Positions 1 through 5,190 of a DNA stretch of 6,055 nucleotides are shown here, in pieces. The notes beneath the pieces are model-generated. The model made no database searches and was not told the DNA's origin. It was given only the letters and a program-made list of their open reading frames with translations. The translations under genes and the position numbers were made by a program. Within the stretch, counting starts at the first letter, position 1. Each line of letters opens with the position of its first letter. The DNA is from Flavobacteriales bacterium (GTDB taxonomy: Bacteria; Bacteroidota; Bacteroidia; Flavobacteriales; Flavobacteriaceae): assembly GCA_027032855.1 (NCBI GenBank), contig JALVLX010000024.1, positions 1 to 6,055 of the forward strand, read 5' to 3'.

Positions 1-723
1 CTTGACAATCCTAAGATAGATAAAGTAAAGGCACAATTTGAAGTAGAACACGGAACGATGCATATTAAACCTTTTGATTTTAAGCTCAATAATATTTCAT
101 CAAATCTGGGCGGTTCTGTAAGTGCTGACAAAAAAATCAATTTTGTCTTAAATATGGATATTCCGCGTGATATGTTAGGTGGCAAAGCCAATGAAATTGT
201 TGGCAATTTGATTGGTAAAGCCAACGCTATGGGGCTGAATTTGTCCATGTCAGATATTATCAAAATGAAGTTTAAGATTACCGGTGATTTTACGAGTCCC
301 AAAATTGTACCGGTGATAGCAGGCACCGAAGGACAATCTGCACAAGAAGTTGTTAAAGAAGCAGTTACACAAAAAGTTGAAGAAGTCGTAGATGATGCTA
401 AAGAGAAAGCGCAAGCAGAAGCCCGCAAGCAAGCTGACAAAATATTGGCACAAGCACAAGCGCAAGCTGACAAAATAAAAGCAGAAGCTAAAAAAGTCGC
501 CGATAAAATTCGCGCAGAAGCCAGAAAGCAAAAAGACGAATTAATAAAAAAAGCCGGGAACGATCCTATTAAAAAAATGGCTGCTGAAAGTTTGGGTAAA
601 AATTTAGTAAAAAAAGCAGATGAAAAAGCCAATCAATTGGAAACTAAAGCGCAAAATAAAGCTAATCTGATTATGAAAAATGCGCAAACCAAAGCCGACA
701 AATTGGTAAACGGAATCAAGTAG
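1..723 (+). CDS. AsmA-like envelope protein, C-terminal fragment (5' end outside window)
   Basis: The frame is open from base 1, so the Met at 58 is internal; 240 residues are visible. The first ~115 resemble the C-terminal region of AsmA/TamB-like proteins: beta-strand-like text around 'GTMHIKPFDFKLNN', a following 'GGSVSADKKINFVLNMDIP' block, and a strand ending 'KITGDFTSPKIVPV'. AsmA-like proteins are anchored in the inner membrane, span the periplasm and are implicated in lipid or outer-membrane homeostasis. The rest is a Lys/Ala/Glu/Gln-rich helical tail made largely of 11-residue repeats. Helical tails after the AsmA core are, as I recall, common in Bacteroidota, which fits. The gene is followed after 46 nt by a PqiA-like gene on the same strand, probably cotranscribed. 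Family call is by pattern, not by search; an unrelated DUF748-type AsmA relative is possible. Confidence 0.8.
   Translation, partial: LDNPKIDKVKAQFEVEHGTMHIKPFDFKLNNISSNLGGSVSADKKINFVLNMDIPRDMLGGKANEIVGNLIGKANAMGLNLSMSDIIKMKFKITGDFTSPKIVPVIAGTEGQSAQEVVKEAVTQKVEEVVDDAKEKAQAEARKQADKILAQAQAQADKIKAEAKKVADKIRAEARKQKDELIKKAGNDPIKKMAAESLGKNLVKKADEKANQLETKAQNKANLIMKNAQTKADKLVNGIK
415..546 (+). repeat. Four in-frame 11-residue (33-nt) repeats in the AsmA-like tail
   Basis: The protein reads as four consecutive 11-mers: AEARKQADKIL, AQAQAQADKIK, AEAKKVADKIR, AEARKQKDELI. At DNA level a 16-nt string (gcaagctgacaaaata) occurs at 429-444 and again exactly 33 nt later at 462-477, which suggests duplication of a 33-nt unit. 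An 11-residue period gives a long amphipathic helix or hendecad coiled coil. Ala and Ile/Leu lie on one face and Lys/Glu/Gln on the other. Confidence 0.8.
613..711 (+). repeat. Second block of three 11-residue repeats in the AsmA-like tail
   Basis: After a ~22-residue break containing Gly-Asn-Asp-Pro, the same period returns in three more 11-mers: KADEKANQLET, KAQNKANLIMK, NAQTKADKLVN. They end three residues before the stop. The break probably forms a turn, so the tail may be two helices folding back on each other. The DNA copies are more diverged than in the first block. Confidence 0.65.
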
Positions 724-726
724 TAA

Positions 727-753
727 CTAGTATCAAGTTGCTAGCATTAAGTA
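727..753 (+). repeat. Imperfect 13-nt direct repeat in the AsmA/PqiA intergenic gap
   Basis: CTAGTATCAAGTT (727-739) and CTAGCATTAAGTA (741-753) match at 10 of 13 positions with a 14-nt offset. They fill most of the 46-nt gap between the two rightward genes. No promoter-like TAnnTTTG and no terminator hairpin is visible there, which favours read-through into the downstream gene. Confidence 0.45.
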
Positions 754-769
754 ACGAATATATCTAAAA

Positions 770-2050
770 ATGGAAAAAAAATCCTTAGTTAGTTTTATTA
801 TTTTGGTAAGTGTGTTATTTACCACTTCCTTTCTGTCTATCCGTACTTATCAGTTGGAAAGCAAAAAACGTGAACTCAAACGGGACTTAATTGAATTATC
901 GGATGTTAAGTACGGTATGTTTAATGTCGATAGGTGGAAAGAGCGTATTTCAGAAATTATTTCCAAAAAGCTAAAAGAACTAAAAATTGAAGGAGAAGAC
1001 CGAAAAGTTGCCAGAAATAAGATTATCAAATTTCTTCATAATTTCATCAATAATTTTGAAAGGAACTATAAACAAGAGAACATCAAAAATAGCCCTTTTG
1101 GAATTTCACTTAAAAATAAGGCTGCTGATTTTTTTGACATTTTCGGCAGTTTCAGGACAAATATTCCTCACATCGCTGATCAAATACTTGATTTTCTACA
1201 AAATAATGAAAACAGAAATAAGATAAAGACATATATTTTGAACCAACTGGATAAATATACGCAAAATACATTTCAAAAGATGGATTATACCTCATATAAC
1301 AGGATACTTCGTAAATATAATACAAAAACAGAAAGCGCCTGCAAATCAAAAATCGATCGTAGAATTTCTGATATTGGACAAAGGTTACTTATTAATTACA
1401 TCATTTTCAGTGTCTTGTATGTTTTAATATTTTTATTTATCATCTTTTCCAAGTCACAAAGCAAAATAAACATCATTTTATACATTCTTTTTGCCTTACA
1501 CTTTTTATTGTTAGGCTTATTGTTGCCCATGATTGATATTGACGCCAGAGTCGGGTCTATGGAATTCAAATTATTGGGCGAAAGTATCAGTTTTAAAAAT
1601 CAAGTTTTATACTACAAGAGCAAAAGCATTTTGGAAATGGCTTACATCATGCTAACCCAAAGTAAAATAAAAATTATTCTGGTAGGGATTTTAGTACTGG
1701 TTTTCAGTATTCTTTTTCCTTTGTTCAAGTTGGTTTTCTCGGTTATTGTGTTGTTCAAAGAAAACTTACGTCACAACAAATTTGTCAATTTTATGGTATT
1801 TAAAAGTGGCAAATGGTCAATGGCCGATGTTATGGTAGTAGCCATTTTCATGTCATATATTGGTTTCTCCGGGATTATTTCCAATCAATTATCACAGCTT
1901 GAACAAATGACCTACAGGCTACATATCATTACTACCAATTATTCTGAATTGCAAAGTGGCTTTTTCTTCTTTGCAGGTTTTGTATTGGTCAGTATCAGTA
2001 TTGCACAAATAATGCTTAACAGATTTGAAAACAGTAATAATCAAGTTTAA
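770..2050 (+). CDS. PqiA/LetA-like multi-pass membrane protein with an extra N-terminal helical domain
   Basis: This 426-residue protein has one N-terminal membrane segment (about 7-24), a ~180-residue charged, helical and probably periplasmic region, then membrane segments near 207-227, 232-252, 301-329, 352-373 and 396-415. The C-terminal part carries marks of the paraquat-inducible protein A family: 'FPLFKLV' after the third helix pair, 'GKWSMADVMVVAIF' (347-360), and a final helix opening with 'SGFFFFAGF'. Typical PqiA/LetA proteins partner with MCE proteins in lipid transport and carry cysteine zinc ribbons. This protein has a single Cys (191), so the ribbons are absent. The N-terminal region, with 'DVKYGMFNVDRWK' at 45-57, is unknown to me. 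The start is the first ATG after an in-frame stop at 752; no Shine-Dalgarno is seen. It probably shares an operon with the AsmA-like gene upstream. No MCE gene is visible. Confidence 0.75.
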   Translation: MEKKSLVSFIILVSVLFTTSFLSIRTYQLESKKRELKRDLIELSDVKYGMFNVDRWKERISEIISKKLKELKIEGEDRKVARNKIIKFLHNFINNFERNYKQENIKNSPFGISLKNKAADFFDIFGSFRTNIPHIADQILDFLQNNENRNKIKTYILNQLDKYTQNTFQKMDYTSYNRILRKYNTKTESACKSKIDRRISDIGQRLLINYIIFSVLYVLIFLFIIFSKSQSKINIILYILFALHFLLLGLLLPMIDIDARVGSMEFKLLGESISFKNQVLYYKSKSILEMAYIMLTQSKIKIILVGILVLVFSILFPLFKLVFSVIVLFKENLRHNKFVNFMVFKSGKWSMADVMVVAIFMSYIGFSGIISNQLSQLEQMTYRLHIITTNYSELQSGFFFFAGFVLVSISIAQIMLNRFENSNNQV

Positions 2051-2063
2051 TAACAGACCTTTT

Positions 2064-3227
2064 TTACTTACTGGCATACATTTTAACGTCACTTTCACTG
2101 ATTTCATTTCCGCCGAGGATGATGAGGCGTTCTACCACATTTCGCAACTCTCTGATGTTGCCTGTCCAGTCATAATCTTGCAACATTTTGATAGCTTTAT
2201 CACTGAATTTCTTAACTACTGTCCCTTGCTCACCGGCTATCTTTTTGGCAAAATGTTCTATCAAAAGAGGTATATCTTCACGTCGTTCATTTAATAACGG
2301 CACTTCAATCAAAATAACCGCTAAACGGTGGTATAAATCTTCCCGGAAACGTCCTTCAGCAATTTCTTTTTTCAAATTTTTATTTGTAGCAGCAATTACC
2401 CGTACATCTACTTTGATATCTTTATCACTTCCTACACGACTGATTCTACTTTCTTGTAAAGCACGTAGTACCTTGGCCTGTGCCGACAAACTCATATCCC
2501 CTACTTCATCGAGGAACAAGGTACCGCCATTGGCTTGTTCAAACTTTCCTTTTTTATCCTTGTATGCCCCTGTAAAAGACCCTTTTACATGTCCAAACAA
2601 AACACTTTCAATCAATTCGGAAGGAATAGCGGCACAGTTTACTTCCACCATGGGACCTTTATTCCGGTTGCTCTTTTGATGAATCCAATGAGCAACCAAT
2701 TCTTTGCCACTACCGTTACTACCTGTAATTAATACCCGAGCATCTGTTGGTGCTACTTTTTCAATCACTTCCTTAATTTCCTGCATCTTTTTTGACTCAC
2801 CAATCATTTCGTATTTCTTGCTGACTTTCTTCTTAAGTTGTTTATTTTCAACAACTAATTCTTTGTGTTCCAAAGCATTTTTAACGGAAGTCATCAAGCG
2901 GTTTAAATCAGGTGGTTTCGGTATATAATCAAATGCTCCCATTCTCATACTTTCAACTGCTGTATCGATATCGCCGTGTCCGGAAATCATCACAAAGGTA
3001 GTTTCGGGTTTAATTTTTTTAGCTTCTTCCAAAACTTCAATACCGTCTTTTTTGGGCATTTTAATGTCACACAGGACTAAATCATAATCATTTTGTTTGA
3101 TTTTTTCAACACCTTCAGCGCCGTCAACAGCTTCTTCTACGACATACGTCTTATCCATTTGTTCCAAAATACGTTTTAAAACACGTCTGATAGCGGCTTC
3201 ATCTTCTATTATGAGAATTTTCTTCAT
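2064..3227 (-). CDS. Sigma-54-dependent response regulator (REC-AAA+) lacking a DNA-binding domain
   Basis: This is a 387-residue NtrC-type activator. The receiver domain (about 1-120) has the acidic pair E8/D9, phosphoacceptor D54 in 'LCDIKMPKKDG', S82 and K104. A short linker leads to the AAA+ domain (about 139-375): Walker A 'GSNGSGKE' (169-176), sigma-54 contact loop 'GSFTGA' (216-221, usually GAFTGA), Walker B 'GGTLFLDE' (234-241), 'VRVIAATN' (275-282), and the arginine-finger region 'GRFREDLYHRL' (292-302). The family role is ATP-driven remodelling of sigma-54 RNA polymerase after phosphorylation by a sensor kinase; no kinase gene is visible. The protein ends at 'SDVKMYASK', where a Fis-type helix-turn-helix would normally follow. 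I recall flavobacterial homologues ending in the same way, so this is probably the natural form and not a truncation. The start follows an AT-rich leader without Shine-Dalgarno. The target genes cannot be deduced. Confidence 0.93.
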   Translation of the reverse strand: MKKILIIEDEAAIRRVLKRILEQMDKTYVVEEAVDGAEGVEKIKQNDYDLVLCDIKMPKKDGIEVLEEAKKIKPETTFVMISGHGDIDTAVESMRMGAFDYIPKPPDLNRLMTSVKNALEHKELVVENKQLKKKVSKKYEMIGESKKMQEIKEVIEKVAPTDARVLITGSNGSGKELVAHWIHQKSNRNKGPMVEVNCAAIPSELIESVLFGHVKGSFTGAYKDKKGKFEQANGGTLFLDEVGDMSLSAQAKVLRALQESRISRVGSDKDIKVDVRVIAATNKNLKKEIAEGRFREDLYHRLAVILIEVPLLNERREDIPLLIEHFAKKIAGEQGTVVKKFSDKAIKMLQDYDWTGNIRELRNVVERLIILGGNEISESDVKMYASK

Positions 3228-3267
3228 TCTATTTTTTATTTGATTACCAATTTTATTAAATACTTTG

Positions 3268-3275
3268 CAAAGATA
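3268..3275 (-). promoter_or_regulatory. Candidate Bacteroidota -7 promoter element for the response regulator
   Basis: On the minus strand this reads TATCTTTG, an exact match to the Bacteroidota -7 consensus TAnnTTTG. It lies 40 nt before the regulator start codon. Transcription would begin about 5 nt downstream, giving a leader of roughly 35 nt. No clear TTG -33 box is present; only a T/C-rich stretch sits at that distance. Confidence 0.55.
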
Positions 3276-3348
3276 ATAATTTATTGATGAGTTGAAGAAA
3301 TGAGGATTTGTTGTGGTTCATAGAATATTTTGTACAATAATGATTGCT

Positions 3349-3374
3349 TACTGCTTCATACCATGATACTGCTT
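3349..3374. repeat. Short direct repeat TACTGCTT
   Basis: TACTGCTT occurs at 3349-3356 and 3367-3374, followed by CATA and ATA respectively. It is short and could be chance in AT-rich intergenic DNA. It lies within the repeat-rich gap between the regulator and the DUF389 gene. Confidence 0.3.
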
Positions 3375-3380
3375 ATAAAT

Positions 3381-3408
3381 TGAGGAAATGAGGAATGAGG
3401 AATGAGAA
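3381..3408. repeat. Tandem heptamer TGAGGAA microsatellite
   Basis: Consecutive units read TGAGGAAA, TGAGGAA, TGAGGAA, TGAGAA. A related GAAATGAGGA occurs about 85 nt to the left (3297-3306). It lies in non-coding DNA, upstream of the regulator promoter and downstream of the DUF389 stop codon. Slipped-strand copy-number change is possible; no function is evident. Confidence 0.6.
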
Positions 3409-3411
3409 GTA

Positions 3412-3461
3412 GGTCATTGAGTGATTTTGTGACGTAGGAACAAAATTGTACCGAAATGACC
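3412..3461. repeat. Nested inverted repeat downstream of the DUF389 gene
   Basis: The outer arms are GGTCATT (3412-3418) and AATGACC (3455-3461). The inner arms are ATTTTGT (3424-3430) and ACAAAAT (3440-3446), around a 9-nt loop. Both pairs are perfect 7-mers, separated by internal loops of 5 and 8 nt. It lies 48 bp past the DUF389 stop codon and may help end that transcript or protect its 3' end. No U-run follows on either strand, so it is not a standard intrinsic terminator. Confidence 0.5.
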
Positions 3462-3464
3462 GGG

Positions 3465-3480
3465 TTGATGAATTGATGAA
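3465..3480. repeat. Tandem octamer TTGATGAA x2
   Basis: Two perfect adjacent copies of TTGATGAA lie immediately beside the nested inverted repeat. No function is evident. Confidence 0.45.
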
Positions 3481-3508
3481 TACAATACTTCCAAAATATT
3501 TATTAGGT

Positions 3509-4963
3509 TCAAGGTAAACTCACCAATTTAAGTGTATCCAAATCCAAGCGTTCTTTGGTCCATTTATAAAAAGTTTTTGCCAAACGACGCAGTTTGTAAC
3601 GAGGTAATTTTTTATCCCATTTGATTAAAAAAACCGGCAGTGTATCCTTGTGTTTAAAATCCGTATCAATGAGTTTTCCGGCACTGAGTTCGTTAATCTC
3701 GGGAAAAATTGTTTTGGCTTCTTTTGAAAATTTTTCAAACGGCACATTACTAACTTCCTTTTGTTGTTTGAGTTTAATTATTTCTTGAGTTAAGCGCTTT
3801 ATTTGTTCGTCTTTATCTTTAATCGCTTCTTTATTTTCAATAAACAATTTATCCAAAATCTGCTGTTTGAGTTTCTCCGACAAATTCTGTTCAATTTCAC
3901 TGGTTTTATCTGCGGATTGATAAACATGTAATATGGTCTCTTTAAAATCAGGATTATTTTGTAAGCGTTGTTGCCATATTTCAATGGTATTTTGCGGTAC
4001 AATTTCACCCATCAGATACACTTCAATTTCTTTTTGTTGCGGATTAATCTGACTTTTAATGATTTGCGCACCTTCATATTTTATATTTTTTTCGACAAAT
4101 GAAGCCGCCGAACGCTTAAATATTTCTTCATTATACATTTTTATAAACGACATGATGCTGGGAATCATTACCAGAATAGCTAAAATATATATAAACCGGC
4201 TAATGAGCCTTCTTTTTGTAGAATTGAGATAATGAACAATTGGAAAACGCAAATACCTAATAATCAAAAAAGTAGCTAATGCAATAAAAAATGAATTAAT
4301 AAGCAGCAGATACATTGCGCCGGAAAAGAAATGCATATTTCCGGTTGCCAAGCCAAATCCCGCAGTACACAATGGCGGCATCAAAGCCGTTGCAATAGCT
4401 ACCCCGCTAATCACATTAAAAAATCCTTTTTTAGTCAAAGCCACAATCCCCGCCAAACCACCGAAAAAAGCAATCATCACATCAAAAAAAGTAGGAGAAG
4501 TACGAGCCAACAATTCACTTGATTCATAAGCCAAAGGCGAAATTTTAAAATATAAAAAAGAAGTCAAAATGCTTAATGTTACCATTACCAAGAAATTGAT
4601 ACCTGATTTTTTAAATGTATCAATATCATTGGTGCCAATGGCAAAACCGGCACCCATAATAGGTCCCATCAAAGGCGATATCAACATGGCACCTATGACA
4701 ACCGGGGTAGAATTGGCATTTAATCCCACCGAAGCTATCATCACCGAAAAAATCAATAACCAAGCGGTATGTCCGCTAAAAGGAATATTTTCAAGGATGG
4801 TTTGTCGCGTAAATTCCTTATCACTGTTTTTGCGAATATTAAAAAGCTCTCTTATAAAGTCAATGGCAACCTGCCAAAATTCTTTAAACTCTTTTTTGAC
4901 AACTTTTTCTTTTTCTTTTATCGTAAAATCTTCAGTTGATTGTTTATTGTTTTGATTATCCAT
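3509..4963 (-). CDS. DUF389 (TIGR00341-like) multi-pass membrane protein
   Basis: This 484-residue protein has a charged N-terminus (1-60), then about seven hydrophobic segments near 66-83, 88-110, 123-142, 157-175, 184-208, 213-236 and 256-276. The conserved blocks fit DUF389: 'NSTPVVIGAMLISPLMGPI' (84-102), 'GGLAGIVALTKKG' (168-180) and 'GVAIATALMPPLCTAGFG' (187-204). After the membrane part comes a soluble region: a mixed alpha/beta stretch (about 285-350), a charged helix or coiled coil (about 355-402), and a terminal stretch rich in Lys, Arg and Trp (about 405-484). The family has no firmly established activity that I know of; a transport or channel role is only a guess. The ATG at 4963 is preceded by a -7-like element and no Shine-Dalgarno. 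It appears to be transcribed alone, with gaps of over 200 bp on both sides. Confidence 0.9.
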   Translation of the reverse strand: MDNQNNKQSTEDFTIKEKEKVVKKEFKEFWQVAIDFIRELFNIRKNSDKEFTRQTILENIPFSGHTAWLLIFSVMIASVGLNANSTPVVIGAMLISPLMGPIMGAGFAIGTNDIDTFKKSGINFLVMVTLSILTSFLYFKISPLAYESSELLARTSPTFFDVMIAFFGGLAGIVALTKKGFFNVISGVAIATALMPPLCTAGFGLATGNMHFFSGAMYLLLINSFFIALATFLIIRYLRFPIVHYLNSTKRRLISRFIYILAILVMIPSIMSFIKMYNEEIFKRSAASFVEKNIKYEGAQIIKSQINPQQKEIEVYLMGEIVPQNTIEIWQQRLQNNPDFKETILHVYQSADKTSEIEQNLSEKLKQQILDKLFIENKEAIKDKDEQIKRLTQEIIKLKQQKEVSNVPFEKFSKEAKTIFPEINELSAGKLIDTDFKHKDTLPVFLIKWDKKLPRYKLRRLAKTFYKWTKERLDLDTLKLVSLP

Positions 4964-4981
4964 AATGTTTGTGCTTCTTTA

Positions 4982-4989
4982 CAAAAATA
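4982..4989 (-). promoter_or_regulatory. Candidate -7 promoter element for the DUF389 gene
   Basis: The minus strand reads TATTTTTG, matching TAnnTTTG, 18 nt before the DUF389 start codon. The implied leader is only about 10-15 nt. The surrounding DNA is extremely AT-rich, so chance matches are likely, and no TTG box sits at the expected -33 distance. Confidence 0.35.
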
Positions 4990-5073
4990 CATTATTTTTT
5001 TATATTATTTTAATTTGCTTTCTTAAACAAGTGAGAAAGAGATTAATATACTAGTCTTCAACAATATATATAA

Positions 5074-5104
5074 GACCTGACAGGTTTCAGAAACCTATCT
5101 GGTC
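5074..5104 (-). terminator. Strong imperfect hairpin downstream of dnaJ, terminator-like
   Basis: Arms of 15 nt (5074-5088 and 5090-5104) pair at 13 positions around a one-base centre; the mismatches are T5078/T5100 and C5081/A5097. Reading leftward from dnaJ, the stem is followed by CTTATATATAT, a weak U-rich tail. It lies 86 bp past the dnaJ stop codon and before the DUF389 promoter, so it could separate the two transcripts. The arm core (ACCTGACAGGTTT type) resembles intergenic palindromes that I recall from other Bacteroidota genomes. Confidence 0.5.
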
Positions 5105-5120
5105 AGTGTAAAAAAATTAA

Positions 5121-5139
5121 GTGTATCTACTAGAGACAC
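5121..5139. repeat. 19-bp near-perfect palindrome
   Basis: GTGTATCTACTAGAGACAC pairs at 8 of 9 positions around a central C (5130), with one A/G mismatch. It lies between the terminator-like hairpin and the dnaJ stop codon. It could be an RNA hairpin after dnaJ, a protein-binding palindrome, or part of a dispersed repeat. Confidence 0.5.
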
Positions 5140-5143
5140 TCCT

Positions 5144-5176
5144 AACTCGGTGTCGGGTTGAAGTTATCGCTCCGAG
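5144..5176. repeat. GC-rich alternative hairpins directly downstream of dnaJ
   Basis: AACTCG (5144-5149) can pair with CGGGTT (5154-5159), including one G-T pair, around a GTGT loop. Alternatively CTCGG (5146-5150) pairs with CCGAG (5172-5176). The two are mutually exclusive. This stretch is clearly richer in G and C than the flanking intergenic DNA and ends 14 bp before the dnaJ stop codon. Confidence 0.4.
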
Positions 5177-5190
5177 GTAGAAATTAAAAA

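Noticed and set aside
250..531. A Phe/Cys-rich minus-strand frame opposite the AsmA-like tail
   Set aside because: It is the complement of Lys/Ala/Glu repeat codons, an expected by-product of low-complexity coding DNA.
58..723. Taking the ATG at 58 as the start of the AsmA-like gene
   Set aside because: The frame is open to base 1, and the residues before Met58 (ending 'FEVEHGT') continue the same AsmA-like strand pattern, so Met58 is internal.
2188..2679. A 163-residue plus-strand reading frame opposite the sigma-54 regulator
   Set aside because: It lies wholly antisense to a well-conserved AAA+ domain, and its translation is Ser/Leu/Thr-rich with no recognisable motif.
3381..3480. A possible CRISPR array
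   Set aside because: The repeat units are 7-8 nt and directly adjacent, with no spacers of even length.
3228..3508. A sigma-54 promoter near the regulator
   Set aside because: Neither TGGC nor GCCA occurs in this gap, nor in 724-769 or 4964-5190, so no TGGCAC-N5-TTGCA-type site is supported in the intergenic DNA.
4569..4955. A 128-residue plus-strand reading frame opposite the DUF389 gene
   Set aside because: It is antisense to conserved membrane segments and its hydrophobic text mirrors the complementary codons; no independent start signal is seen.
5121..5180. A tRNA or other known small RNA gene
   Set aside because: The GC-rich stretch is too short and lacks a cloverleaf, T-loop or CCA-end pattern; only small alternative hairpins are visible.
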